A stretch of DNA of 64,000 nucleotides from Macrobrachium rosenbergii. Taxonomy: Eukaryota; Arthropoda; Malacostraca; Decapoda; Palaemonidae. Position numbers and translations under genes: made by a program. The stretch is from the NCBI RefSeq assembly GCF_040412425.1, contig NC_089742.1:75003625-75067624 (forward strand), given 5' to 3'. Shown piece after piece: positions 1 through 12,149 of this stretch (position 1 is the first letter of the stretch; each line of letters starts with the position of its first letter). The notes beneath the pieces were generated by a model. That model was not told the origin of the DNA, ran no database searches, and saw nothing but the letters and a program-made list of their open reading frames with translations.

Positions 1-112
1 GATACTTGAAAAAAAGATATAATTCTTAGCATGTGTACCACATAGGGTACACATCGCTCATTCAGAGAGTCCCCTGTGAACCATATATGGAGCACATAGC
101 AGTCAACGTGTT

Positions 113-280
113 AATCATGAAAAGAACATCAGAATACACTAACTAGCGAATATTTCCTGATGAAAAAGTCTGCGAATTGCCGAATTTTTCGCGAATAACT
201 AATAGATATGTTCCAAAGAAAATCCCATGAATTGGTGAGTCTGCGAACTGTGAGAATGCGAATACGGGGGGTTTACTGTA
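113..280 (-). mobile_element. Half copy of the CAGTAAACCC-family MITE
   Basis: The right edge reads cgaatacgggg...gtttactgta, the reverse complement of the terminal repeat of fuller copies near 39.4, 41.7 and 47.7 kb. The body matches one half of those copies (aatatttcctgatgaaaa, tttttcgcgaataa). The other half is absent. It is a non-autonomous Tc1/mariner-type element by its TIR and, in other copies, its TA target duplication. Confidence 0.7.
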
Positions 281-1650
281 ATATGAGTAAACTTGTTGAG
301 TGTGGAAATGTCCAAAACTGGCCTCCAGCTCCTGCCCTGAGGTCTTGTGAGCAAGAAAAAATAATGGTAAAGCCTTGGCAACTACAATAAAAAGTCTCGA
401 TGGCCTCACTGCATAACAACTGTCCAATCTACCCCTCCCAACTCTGAACTTCTCTGTGCAAAGAGTGTGGAGAGAAGGACAACAGAAGTTGATAGGAGTA
501 AAAATGTAGCAAAAGGTACAGCGAATCATTCCCTGAGAACCATCACTACCAAAGGTGGTTCTTGAAGCTTTGCCAGACACTTCCAGAACTCTGTACACAG
601 CCTACTTGAACTGAAAAGTTCAAAATATCAGTTATGGTTACAAGTGGGGGGGGGGGGGCAATCTCACCCCAATATATATATAGTCAATTTTCTAACCACA
701 AAGGAATATTTCTCAATTACCTATTATTTTTCTCCTGAACCACATAAAAGATGGAGCAGAAGGAGTGACAGAGGAATTAACCTAGGCTATCAGGTAGGCT
801 TATGGAGAAGGAGAAGCAACACCAAAGACAAAGGAGAACACTAAGCAGGCTCACAGACTGTCCTAACTTACTGTCTACGTAATCTATCAGCCTCTAGCAT
901 CTTTCAATATTTCAAAAATTTTCTTCCTCTCATCAGATCACTCCTTATCATCTTCACAACAAAACCACACTCGTGCCTTAAGGGCTTGGCTAGCACACAT
1001 GTGGTCATCATGCAACCAAACCATTCGGTTTCCACAAACTCTTTCCTATATAGCCTAGTGCTTTCATCTCTGTTAGTTGTAAATGACATAATGTAAAAAC
1101 AGAAAACAAGCACACTAATGTATAGGAGAAAATCAGCCAGGAATCATCAAAATTATTACTAACACTGATTCACATTGTCTGTATAAGGACACATCATGAA
1201 GAATTCTGACGAGAACGAAAACATTCCAATGCCATCTGGTGGGAGACAGGTGATTACAGAGACCGCCCTAGTGGGTTAGCCAAGGTTATCATTTTTTTAA
1301 AATGCCAATCGCACCTAATGGTGCGAAGATATAAGCTAACCATAACAGTAGGTTAGATTTACTCCAAATATGTGCTTCATTATTCTGGTGAGGAATTGTC
1401 AATGCAATAGTTACTCTATAAATAATCACATTTCAAATGTAATTTAAGTACAACACCCAAAACCAAACAGCATGTATTAAAATAACCATTGTCTCTGTTC
1501 GCATTTTTAAAATACAGTTTAAGAATACAAGATACACACTATTTGTATAATGCTGTTAGTGTAAAATTTAAAGACTAACAGAATTTCAGAAAAGACTGAA
1601 TACCAAAGGATTCAAAGGATATTCAATAAACTTAGCCTGGTAAAATTCAA
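281..1650. other. No gene seen; AT-rich, intron-like
   Basis: Short ORFs occur on both strands, but none has recognisable protein features or plausible codon composition. A 14-base G run lies near 645-658. This stretch is downstream of the minus-strand RS exon, so it is probably intronic. Confidence 0.5.
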
Positions 1651-1656
1651 GCTTAC

Positions 1657-1954
1657 CTCCTTTTTCTTTTCTTCTTTCTTTTCTTTATCATCTCCCTTAG
1701 AATCCTCCTTCTTTGTATCTTCTTTCTCCTCATTGGCATTCTCCTCTTTCTCTGATATTGTTTCCAAGACTTTTTTTTCCTCTTTCTTGTCTTTTTTATC
1801 CTTATCTTTTGATTTTTCTTGGTCTTTGTTGCTACGACTGTTGCTGCTGCTGCTGCTTCCTCTCTCTCTTTTTGAAGAGGATGACTTTGATTTGGACTTC
1901 GACCTTGAACGTTTTGAACGAGACTTTGATCTGGACTTTCGACGAGATGGAGAC
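1657..1954 (-). CDS. Srek1: RS- and Lys/Glu-rich exon, probable SREK1/Srp54 splicing factor exon
   Basis: The exon is bounded on the minus strand by a pyrimidine-rich acceptor ending in ATAG (intron edge at 1955) and a consensus GTAAGC donor (from 1656 downward). It starts with one base completing a split codon, then has 99 open codons. The peptide opens SPSRRKSRSKSRSKRSRS, then a serine run, then a long K/D/E-rich tail (KDKDKKDKKEEKK, EKEENANEEKEDTKKE). RS followed by a Lys/Glu-rich tract is the hallmark of SREK1 (SFRS12)/insect Srp54, a nuclear splicing regulator that contacts other SR proteins. Its entry phase matches the exit phase of the exon at 49450-49633, but that exon is on the other strand. 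RS domains are low complexity, so another SR-family gene remains possible. Confidence 0.7.
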
Positions 1955-1959
1955 CTATA

Positions 1960-4100
1960 AAATGAAACAACAGAAATAAAGGACTGATATTAATAAATGT
2001 ACACTTTTTCAGTTTCATATACAGTACTCTAATGTTTACAGACTTTTTGTTGTTCCAGAATCAATCAGGCTATTGTCTGTATTAAAATAAGCCTGTAATA
2101 TGTCTACACTAGCAATTCTTACTTTGCACTGCTGTGATTACAGTAGCCTCAGCAACCACTGGCTCTATATTACGTTCAGTATCATGACTTACTATTGGTT
2201 ATACTTCTACATTTTTTTCACCTTACCTTTTATTATTTAGACACTTGTATTTGTTATTTCAAGAAATGTGGGTTATTACCATTTTCCTTGTCAAACTGGA
2301 TATTATTTCCAACAGCACTAGTGTTACAAGAGAACAATAGCTTATTCTTGAATAAGTTAATATTCTCCATAAATATTTGGGTTAAGTATCAGGCATGCAG
2401 TCATTAATGTTTTTTAACTATGATGATCTTCTCCCAAATGATTGCCTTTTACATTAACAATACCCAGATGATGAGTTGGATGTCTTGGCTGAATATGTTT
2501 ACCAAGTACTGAATAACAGAGAGTTTGAAGTGAAAGCCTAAGGCAGCTCTCTAACATCAAATAAATGATTGAATTGCTGAGGACCTAAAAGCTCCTGTGG
2601 CTTATCTAATGCCAATTTTGGTGCACAACATCTAAAATCTTGAACCATCTAGGGATGACTGGTGAATATATTTTGCACCAAGACTCGGTTTTCAAAACAA
2701 AACTAGGATTTTATATAAAATTGTGCAAGTGTTTTATGGTCATGGTCTAACCCTCATGATGTGTACGCCAGGATTTTTAAGATTTATACAGCTTCTAAAA
2801 ATATGATTTTAGTGTTTTCAATGAGGCATCCATGTAAACCTGCAGTCATGTCAATTCTCAGAACCAGGTTTCCTCTACTGAAGGCATCCATTAACCTTTG
2901 ATGTAAATATGCTGGTCTGAGCATATCCCTTAAATATGGCTAAAATGGGCAAAAAGTTCTGCTAGCTTAAAATTTAAAATGATTCATATTGGCCCATCGA
3001 ATTCTGTCAATAATTAGCTGAAGTTTCCTTTCTACCATTGACATTCTTAGTCCAGGACTATGAAAACGTCATCCAGAACAAGCATAGAGAGAATTTTATG
3101 GGGAATGACTGAGGGTATCCCATTAACAGCTGAAGTAAATACGGTCAAACTCACTGCAAAAGGCTGGGATCTTCTTGGTATTTTTTCTGAGAAATTATCA
3201 TCTCTTACCTTGAGAAATTCACAAATGCCATAATAAATACATGTAAGGCAATTCTCCTTTCAGTCCTGAATAATGGTTCCAAGGATGTCATGTCTACATG
3301 CAGTCATATGCCTTTTCCAGGCTAAAAAAAAAAAAAAAAAGTTATATGATGTTGCTAGGAGGCAAATACTTCACATATAAAGGATCCCAGATGATTATCT
3401 GCATAATTGGTAGAAGCACTCATTTAAAAACACATTACTGTATGCAATAAAATACCTTTACCAAATACCAAACAAGTCTTTGCCTGACCTCCTCCATGAA
3501 CTCACATTAAAAGGATGTCAATACAATTGGTCAGTGGTTTGCTGATAAAAACTTTTCTTAGCCATGTAAGCAGCTCCCAAACTGGAGGATGATTAGTATC
3601 GCACCATATTCGACAGAGGATACTTAAAAATGATGACATTTACGCTCAGAAACACGTTTAATCACTGCACATGGGATTTTCTCTGGCCTGGGGTTTTATC
3701 ATTACAACCAACTAAAGCTTGTTCAAACTTGGTTTCGGAGAAGAGAAAGCTGTAAGATTCCCCTTTTATGTGGTGTTAATCAAGAGGTTTTTGTTGATTA
3801 CATCTATACTGCTAACCTGGAGCACCTTCACACTAAACATAACATGCTATTTAAGAGCTCAACCAAAGCATCACTCACCCCAGTTCCACTAGTCATGTAC
3901 TGATCATTCACCACTTTTAAAACTGACGATGAGTTCTGGGTAAATTTTCCGAGATCCATTTGCATATGACACAAGAATGTTTAAAACTGGTGTGTAGTTG
4001 CTTTTTATTGCACAAAAGAACTGTGTTCTGCATTTCTTGCATATTACAGTATATTTTCCATACAGTATCTAGCTCATCTTATAGCTCTAAGTAGCACCTG
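1960..4100. other. No gene seen; AT-rich intron-like DNA
   Basis: No coherent ORF, repeat family or RNA gene is recognised. A poly-A run lies near 3325-3341. By position it lies upstream of the minus-strand RS exon, so it would be intron of that gene. Confidence 0.45.
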
Positions 4101-4106
4101 GAGTTC

Positions 4107-4425
4107 TGATTGAATTGAACTGAACTGAATATAGAATTGAGGCCAAAGGCCAAGCATTGGGATCTATGAGGTCATTCAGTGCTGAAAAGGAAATTGACAG
4201 CAACAGGTCTGCAAGGTGTAACAGGAGGAAAACCTCAAAGTTGTACTATGAATTAATTCTTAGGAGAGGGTGAAAGTAAGATGGAAGAAAGACAATATAA
4301 AAGGAGATAAAGTAAAAGGAACGAAAGGGGTTACAACTATTGGGCTGAAGGCACGCTGAAAAGAACCTTAAGTAACGCCTCATGAAGTGCACTGACGGCA
4401 CTACCACCCTACGGGGCTGGAGTTC
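4107..4425 (+). repeat. Dispersed decapod-type repeat, copy 1
   Basis: It contains the blocks aggccaaaggccaagc, tatgaggtcattcagtgctg, gtaagatggaagaaag, aaaggggttacaac and gtgcactgacggcactacc. The same blocks occur in reverse complement at about 38540-38790, so it is a dispersed repeat. From memory this sequence is frequent in decapod genomes; that is recollection, not a search result. No coding potential is seen. Confidence 0.7.
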
Positions 4426-4429
4426 TAAT

Positions 4430-5685
4430 GGCCATCAAAGGACAGGTCATCACTATAACATACCTGTGGCTTACAGAAAAAAATCAATGTCTGCCATATG
4501 AAGAGCTCCACTGAGCAAGTCAACAAGTCTTGTACACTGTGGAACTTGTCTGCATTACCAAAAGCCACTTGGCTCCTATAGTTTTTCCCTTTAGTTTTTT
4601 AAAAATTCCATTGTTATGAACTATTGCTGGTATCAATAATATGTCTGTCAATATGAACAGCATGTCAGTCAAAGTGCTTGCTTGTATATGAAAATAAGCA
4701 GGTTCCTTGTTGTCTAGGTGATGAATTGGTAATGCACCTCACCTTTTCAAAAATATCACCCCATAAAGTTGAGAGAACTGATGTATTAATGCAGTTATAT
4801 TATCATTTGTAAAATTATCAAATGGAAGCAAATATAAGGAGCAAATGGTGCATCTTTGCCTTAGATCAAATTGTACAACCACTGTATGCAGGTAAGTATG
4901 CAAATTAAAGGGGCCTTGGGAATATCACACCAAATGCACATGATCCCACCACAATCTCCATTAATGGATTATAAGGATTCTACTAGCAAATATATTTCTC
5001 AGGACAAGTATTAATGTATAATCTTCTCTCCTGCAGATATACAATTATGTAGGTATGACCAAGAATTAGCAGTTTCAACCTTTTATATTTAGCTCTCAGG
5101 TCCCAAAAATTCCAATGAACAATGGACAAGAAGATTCATTCTTACTTCTTGGAAGAACCCTTACTCAAAACCCTCCCTTTAGGATTTCAGGATATATCAT
5201 AAACTCATGTAAGCTTCATTAAACACAAATTCAGGATACATCATAATCTCATGTAAGCTTCATTAAACACAATCTTGATTTTTTTTTTTTTACTTTGAGC
5301 AGGATGATGGACATAAGCATTGATTTCAGTTGGGTTTGTTCTGACATATGTTCTCTGTGTAATTCTGCTCATGCCACTTTCATCCTTGTTGACATTCAAG
5401 AAATCTGACACAAATAACTTTAAACTTTTACTGATCGTAGTGATCATGATGGAAGTCTTTCCTTTTGAGAATGGGAGGGAGAGATTTTGGGGCTATGCAC
5501 AATTTCTTCAACTGGTGTATTTGGTGTTTTTCTAGTCAGGCATAGATAAACTACTTAAAAAATACTCTGGTTTGCTCATATTTAAGAGGCAAAAGTTTTT
5601 TACAAAGAGACAATTCATCCTCCTCACAGGGATTTGCTCTACTCACATGAGGTGGTGTGCTTGCTACTTGTAACTTTTTTTCCCT
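4430..5685. other. No gene seen
   Basis: AT-rich sequence. A short direct duplication is visible near 5195-5275 (catgtaagcttcattaaacacaa occurs twice with about 50 bp spacing), followed by a T run. No protein or RNA gene is recognised. Confidence 0.45.
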
Positions 5686-5689
5686 AGAA

Positions 5690-6090
5690 GGTTGCACACC
5701 GAGGCCTGAACCCCGAAAGGGGAGAACCTTCTACTTAACGGGGCGTGATAATAGGCGTCGGAAAAGTCAGAAAGTGGTGCCAATCACCCAGACATTGAGG
5801 TCGAACTTGGGAGACTGTAAGCATCCGAAACTTGTGCACTTGAATGTAGGAATTCCAGGCGGGACAAGTTCAGGGTACTCTCGTTTGTCGGAACCCTTCT
5901 TAGGAACACTGAAGAGCCTGCCGTGGAATCCCCAGGTCTTCACAGTCCTCGAGATCATGGTAGTAGCCTGATAAAACTTGACTGGTGAAGGAGGGCCGTC
6001 GATCCAACTCCTTCAGGCCTTGGAAACTCTCTGAGAGGGGGCTCAGGGACAGAAGGTCACGAGCGAGTGGTACAGCCTCCACGCCCACAG
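5690..6090 (-). pseudogene. DIRS-like reverse transcriptase N-terminal fragment
   Basis: Frame-shifted peptides such as LFSVPKKGS, FTSQVLSGYYHDLEDCEDLG and LFRRLLSRP match the intact-looking order at 61490-61810. They correspond to the RT fingers region before the catalytic YLDD box. The fragment ends inside RT at 5690, so no active site remains. It is non-functional. Confidence 0.7.
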
Positions 6091-6099
6091 GATGTATGT

Positions 6100-7700
6100 C
6101 ATCGGTCCTGTGTTTACTTCCCCTCTGGGCCTCTACCTCTTCTGGGAGAGGGAGGCGGGGCTCCTCTTCCTACCATAGCCATGGAGCTTGTTGCCTCTGG
6201 TTGACTGCCTGATGAGAATTTCCCTGGCTTTCATATGCAGGATTGAAAGCTGGGAGAGACATAGGAGGGCAGCCGAGACTGATGCGAGGTTCACCAGGAC
6301 ATACTGAGCGGGAGGTTGGGAGGAAGAGGTTGAAGGCTGATCTTGTAAGAGGAACCTGGAGCGAGACTGAGCCGGGGCGTTTGAAATGTTTAAATTTCTT
6401 GCTGGACTTTAGGAAGGCCCGGCAAGATCAGACTGCTTCCGTTTATAGGGCCCAGACCCCAACGAGCAGGAGACTCCTGATTGACCTAGCCACCTCCAAG
6501 ATAAGACTACGTCCAGCTTCTTCTGGTGGGAAAGATTAGCTCCCCAGATCGAACTCTTCAGAAACTATTTGGTTCGTGCACGAACTGTTGCTGCTGAAAA
6601 GATATGCTTCCGGCAGGCCAGTTGGGCAGTCATAAGGTCAAACAGGTCTTGTTGGCTTCGCCAGAAATTTACGTCAAGACCTGGAACAAATCTTCCTATA
6701 GACCAAAGAAGTTGCTTCTGCTAAAGTTAAAGAGTTCAAAGACCTGGCGAGCCTATCCTTGAAGTATCAGCCTCTGCTTTCCAGAGCGACTCAGGATCTT
6801 GGGCTGCTCTTGAACAGATCCAAGCGCCAGTCTGGGTCAAGCCAGTCACTGTAAAAAAGCGTATTAGGGCTCCTTCCAGAATTCGGTGCCCGGGAAGGCA
6901 GATGTCGGGTCCGTCTCCCGGAGATGAGGAGGTTTACACCTTCAAAGCAAGCCTGACTAGTGGAAACCACTTCGAAGTGCAAAGGAGGAAGGAGAACATC
7001 ACTGAGAGTGAACATAGTGAACACTCCTTGGCTTCAGTGTAGCAGTGTTGCTCGCTTGCCACTCCGTAGAGTCCTCATCAAGAGCGACTGGGCTTGGTCT
7101 AGGATGAATGCAGGTCTCATGGGACTTTATCAGACCTGTTCCAAACCTCCCCCTTCAGTCTGGCGAAACCTGTGTAGGGGGATGTCAGGTCCGGAGGATA
7201 GAACTCCAACTCTTCCACTCTCCTTGTGCCCAAACCCTCTATGGTGAGAGTACCTTCGTACTCGGGAGCATAAAGGGCCAGGCATGGATTCCCCAGATCG
7301 AAGGGAGGGAGAGTGGAAGGGTCAGGAACGAATGGGACATGAGCGAGATCACCGTCGAAGGCAGTCATGGATGAATTCCTGTTGTGGTCCACCTTCTCGA
7401 GACTGAAAAATTAGCAAGACCAGACAGCTTGCTGTCTACCCTCGCGTCGATCCTCTCAAATCTCGCGTCGATTCTCTCAAGGAAATGCTCGAAGAAAGGA
7501 ATCGTATCCAAAGCAGGAGGAGGGGGAACCACTTGACGCGACTGAGACTCCGCTTGTGACCCGGAGGGGGAGGCTGTACTCGTCGACGGAACGGGGCTCG
7601 CCGCCCGTGCCGCCGCCGGAGGAACCTCAGATCGACCTGCCGGAGGAGGTAAGGTTTTCTTCCTGACGGACTTCACCTTCGGGACAATAGATCCAGACAA
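6100..7700 (-). pseudogene. DIRS-like gag-type protein, broken
   Basis: Successive minus-strand ORF pieces (7700-7365, 7392-7117, 7024-6791, then 6590-6130) align in order with 59760-61380 on the plus strand. Shared landmarks are PKVKS.KKTLP, a proline/serine-rich stretch, RFERIDAR repeats, a conserved RRVEELEFYPPDLTSPYTGF block, TARLACRKHIFSAATV, and a basic C-terminus rich in R/G. The block order and position upstream of RT identify it as the first ORF (gag-like, nucleic-acid binding) of the element. Frameshifts and stops separate the pieces. Confidence 0.65.
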
Positions 7701-9813
7701 GCCCGTAAGGTAGAAGATTTGAAACCTTCAAAAGAAGAAATGGAGGAAGAGGAGCTAAACAGTGAAGAACCTGCCTCACTTACACCCCCACCTGCTTGAT
7801 GCTCGGGACAATGCTCGGAGATTCAAGGCGAGTCAAGATCACGCCTTCGGCTTGCCACTGCTCAGGGATGAACCGTCTGGAGGCTGGAGTCAACTCCCGA
7901 ATCCCGGCAATCAACGGAGCAGCAACATCGTCGGTGACTGAAGCTGTGATCCAAGCGCCGGGAAAAAGGACATTGCAAATGTCCTTCGAGAGTATATATG
8001 GATTGCCAGCTCCTACGTTGCGTCCAAAGCGCTAACCCGGAACTTTAAGGGCCTGGCGAAGCATCCACGAGATGCGGTCAGCCTGCTGGAAGAAGAAGCA
8101 TTATTGCGGTTTACGAAGCGGGAAATCGGTATCACATTATAAAATACAGTTTGGCTAAAAGGAAAGATGCATGACAACCTACGAAGATCATCGATAGCTT
8201 GCTCGTAAAGCAAGCAAACATCACATCCCGTCAAGTGCCAAACAATGAGATCCCCTCCATTGGGCGCACATCAGTGGGACAGACCAGCTCCGTGGCTGCT
8301 GGCCTGATGGAGGGCTGCGAGCACCCCTGTTCTTGGCAGCGATACCACCTGTAAAAGTATGAGATTATGAGTACACGTGTAAGGTGCGGGTAGTGTGCCC
8401 GACAACACATTGGTATATAAAGCCCATTGAAACCAGCGGAAGGATCCGGGAGGTAACGGATTAATAAATCTCATGCAAAATAAACATAATATAATAAATA
8501 TGCGGAACTAGCGGGTAACATGCCTTAAAGTAAGTGGCGATACAAAATTAAATGGGAAGGTTAAAACTATCCGAATGGCGCATTCCCGGCAACTAAAGAT
8601 AGGAAATAAAACTAGTGATAACGGAAGACGGTAAACACTAGACCGCGGGCGGGAAGCAGGAATGCGCCTGCGATAACAGACAGCGGTTAGCTAAGTCAGA
8701 GGCGTCAAAGGTCGGACGAAGACAGTCAGGTGAAAGCACTAACTGGCCACGAGAATAGGACTAAACCGGAGTGTCGCCAAATTAAACGATACGCCGGAGA
8801 TGACGTACGGAGGGGAGGGATGAAAAAACCAGGAGGAAGAACATAGGAGCGACCAGAGAGTGGGAATGCACAATCCGGGTGGCTCGGGTCCTCCCATCCG
8901 CACTCTCGCCCATTGGGTGGCTACTCAGCAGCGAGAGAAGCAGAGAGGAGGAACAACCTCCATGGTCAGAAGGAGGTGGGAAGGAGGCAAAGGCCAAAGA
9001 TGGTGGAGCGGAGGGGAAGCTCTCCCGGCCACCAGGCTCGGGGAGGGTATAGGCTGGTAAGTCAGGAACCGTGCCAAGGAAAGGCCAAACAATGGAGAGG
9101 AAGGGACTGGGCTATAGGCTAAAAGGAAAGGAGTGCTCCCAAGCCTTGATAAGTTAACAAGACTGAAAAGCTTGAATCAAGGGAGAGCACTCGGGAGGAA
9201 GGAAAGGGTGTCGACATAACCAATAACTGAAACTAACCTTAAGAAATGACCAAATTAGGGTGAGCTACGTGATGTCCTAAGCTATCCCAGCTTAACAAGA
9301 GGCTTAGTGGCTAGCTGAAACAGAGGGGATACATGAGATCCTTGCTATTTCGAAACTAAACAGAGGCTTATTAGCCTACAGCTTGAAACAGGGGAAGGGA
9401 AAACATAAGATGAAAAGACCTAGTCAAAGCTTAGGAGGCGCGCGTGGAGCATTACAAAAACACAATAAAGGGCATGTGGTAAGCGAATAGTCGACCCCCT
9501 TTCATGGAAAAAGGGGCAATATGCGTCCCAAAAGGTAATACTAAAGCTAACAACCAACCCATGATAAATGGATAAAATAATCAACAAAACAAATAAGAGA
9601 CCGCGCCCAGCCCGATGTGGGCGTGAAGAAATAGCATATCTAACAAAAAGAAATATCCATAATAATCAACAAATATCAAATGCATCGAACACAAGGGCAA
9701 GATTAAACAAAAATCTTAACAGTACCATGTAAATAAAATTCCCAGAAGCTAAGAAGTGAAGGGCAAATATAAGGCATGTTAGGAAGTGATAAAATGAAAT
9801 AGGCCAGTGCCAG

Positions 9814-10021
9814 TACTTACCTATTAGTTACATATCTGAACCCACCCTCCTCCCCCAGGGACAGGTAGGCAAATTATTCTGAAGCATGTTGGAATAGTTC
9901 CTGGTACCCCACAGAGGCAGGTAAGGGCGATCACCCGATATTCGGACTAGGCGCTGCCCTGCGTTTGAAAATTTTGCTGTGATGTCAAAGACTAAAGCTA
10001 TATGTAACTAACAGGTAAGTA
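9814..10021. repeat. Inverted repeat pair at the 5' end of the DIRS-like element
   Basis: The sequence at 9814-9835 (core ACTTACCTATTAGTTACATA) is repeated in inverted orientation at 10000-10021 with one mismatch over 22 bp, enclosing about 165 bp. The outer copy faces the element's 5' edge. It could be a terminal inverted repeat of the DIRS element plus an internal complementary copy, or a small MITE. Confidence 0.65.
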
Positions 10022-10029
10022 TGTGTTAA

Positions 10030-10470
10030 ACATTATTTTAGAATAAAAATGTCATGTTTGTCTTCTGAAGAATTATCCTTCTTCTGGAGATTCTGTAAGG
10101 CCACATTTTGCTCAGGCTCTGTTGACCATATTCAGGAATTTCCTGGTGGTTGTTTTCCTCTTAGTTGGCTGTATAGTCTTTTCTGGTTGGTTCCGAGGAG
10201 TTTGTTTTGGTATCTTTTGTTCCTGTTCATGTACGTTGGATCTTATGTGCTTTGGCTTTAAGCCTCTGTTTTATATCTTCTGTTGTGTTGTTTAGTCCTT
10301 CTCCCTGTACTTTGTACTTCTCTTTCACTTCCTCTCGTTTTCTTGCTTCTTAGCCTCTTTTTGCCATCTCTTTGATTACTCAAGTCAGATCTCATTGCCA
10401 TGATTTTGCTTTCCAAGGTGGTTATTTATTATTATTTCTTTATTTTTCATTTATTTATTATTATTTATTT
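10030..10470. other. No gene seen
   Basis: T-rich sequence including simple TTTATT-type repeats at about 10425-10490. The 70-codon ORF at 10049-10261 has no recognisable features. Confidence 0.4.
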
Positions 10471-10479
10471 ATTTTTTGT

Positions 10480-11119
10480 CTATTACCGTCATCCTATTTG
10501 ACTGGGTGGTTTTTATAGTGTGGATTTCTGGGTTGCACCCTGCCTCCTTAGGAGTCCATCACTTTTCTCACTGTACACTGTTTCTAGTAGCACACTCTTC
10601 TGCATGAGTCCTGGATCTACTTAGGCATCTAGTTTTTCAAGATTCCTTTTCAGGGATCTTGGAATCATGCCTAGTGTTCCTATGATTATGGGTACAGTTT
10701 CCACTGGCATATCCCATATCCTTATTATGATTTTCAGGTCTTGATACTTATCAATTTTTTCTCATTCTTTCTCATCTGTTCTGGTGTCCCATCGTATTGC
10801 GACACCAGTGAGTGATACTTTCTTCTTGATTTTGTCAATCAACATCACGTCTGGTCCATTGGTACCTATCACCCTATTTGTTCTGATACCATAGTCCCAG
10901 AGGATCTTTGCCTGATCGTTTTCTGTCACTCCCTCAGGTTGGTGTTCGTATTACTTATTACTGCAAGCTAGCTGGTATTTCTTGCACAGGCTCCAGTGGA
11001 GGGCTTTTGCTACTGAATCATGGCTCTTTTTGTACTGGTTCTGTGCAAGTGCTGGACATTGCTTGCTATCTGGTTTATGGTCTCGTCTTTCATATTGCAC
11101 TTCCTGCATTTGGGTGAGA
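10480..11119 (-). pseudogene. LINE C-terminal fragment with zinc knuckle and restriction-like endonuclease-type region
   Basis: On the minus strand a nearly continuous frame begins with CRKCNMKDETINQIAS, a Cys/His knuckle of the CxxC...H/N type. It continues through EHQPEGVTENDQAKILWDYG, GPDVMLIDKIKKK and KYQDLKIIIRIW. This order (CCHC-like knuckle, then ...PD...DK..., then KYqDLk.ei) is typical of the C-terminal part of LINEs that carry a restriction-like endonuclease instead of an APE domain. The reverse-transcriptase part is absent and stops interrupt the frame. An adjacent CTT microsatellite replaces the upstream part. The clade is not assigned. Confidence 0.6.
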
Positions 11120-11201
11120 TTCTTCTTCTTCTTCTTCTTCTTCTTCTTCTTCTTCTTCTTCTTCTTCTTCTTCTTCTTCTTCTTCTTCTTCTTCTTCTTC
11201 T
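11119..11201. repeat. (CTT)n microsatellite
   Basis: About 27 uninterrupted CTT units. It creates spurious poly-Phe, poly-Leu and poly-Arg ORFs in different frames. Confidence 0.95.
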
Positions 11202-12149
11202 GAATCTATTCATATGGAACAAGCCCACATGGGCCATTGACTTGAAATTTGAGCTTCCAAAGAATTTGGTGTGTATTAAGAAGAAATAAGAGGAGGTAAA
11301 GGAAAATACAGAAAGAAGAGATCCCACTTATTGAAAAAGAAAAAATTAATAAATTTATTTAGATAAAAATGTATTAAAATGCAAAGAGAGTAATATTAGG
11401 GTAGTAATACATTGCATCTTCTCTTGAACTTCTGAAGTTCCAATTGTGCGACATCCTCTGGGAGGCTGTTCCACAGTCCAACAGTGTGAGGAATATCGGA
11501 CCTCTGGAACTGAGAAGTTCGACAGTGAGCCACATTTACTGCATATTTGTGCTGCTGTTCAGTGAATCTGGTTGCTTTCAGCAGGTAAAGGGGATCAGGG
11601 ATCAGTTGTGAATATGAAAGATCTCTGTTTAAATACAACTTATGAAAAAGTGACAAACAAGGGACCATCTGTCAATGGTCCAAGTCATAACTGCTATTAT
11701 TAGGAAACAGAAACCTACACCATGAACCACACTATCTACAAGAGATAAATCTTTGGCCGAAGCAGATGTCCATACTGGAGAGCAGTATTCTAGTAAATGA
11801 AGCACAAAAACACATTGCATTGAGTTTATCACTGTTATAAATATATGAAGCCTTACGAACAATACCTAACTTTTGTGCTCCATTTGCTGAAACTTTCATT
11901 AGATGTTTTTCAAAAATAAGAAGTGAGTCAAAAGTTACACCTAGATTAGTTAAAGCTTCAAACTCATTCAGCAAAGTTCAGTCCACCTGAAGGGGAGGAT
12001 GAGATGGAAAATCTGTATGAGATCTGCTAATCAATAATGTTTTCGTTTTACTGGAGTTCAGCCGCATACCCCACCACTACACTATTCCCTGATCCATTCC
12101 ACATCCTGATTGAGGCTGAGGGCAGCTTCATTTCTCATAAGTGGAGACT

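Larger units (their letters stand above)
5690..10021 (-). mobile_element. DIRS-like tyrosine-recombinase retrotransposon, 3'-truncated
   Basis: This stretch is the reverse complement of the plus-strand element at about 54.8-61.8 kb. Matches run through the noncoding leader (about 8250-9800 against 57.6-59.3 kb), the gag-like ORFs (6100-7700) and the start of the reverse transcriptase. Similarity stops at about 5690, at the point corresponding to RT position ~61.8 kb. The remainder of RT, the RNase H and the recombinase are therefore missing. It is GC-rich compared with its flanks. The outer end near 10021 carries an ACTTACC...TTACATA motif that also starts the DIRS-like stretch at 17.3 kb. 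Stops and frameshifts break every ORF. Confidence 0.8.

Noticed and set aside
1713..1979. Plus-strand ORFs rich in Phe, Ser and Asp opposite the RS exon
   Set aside because: Antisense shadows of RS and Lys/Glu codons. The splice signals and protein identity support the minus strand.
11010..11327. ORFs with poly-Arg, poly-Leu or poly-Phe
   Set aside because: Products of the (CTT)n tract in different frames; no gene.
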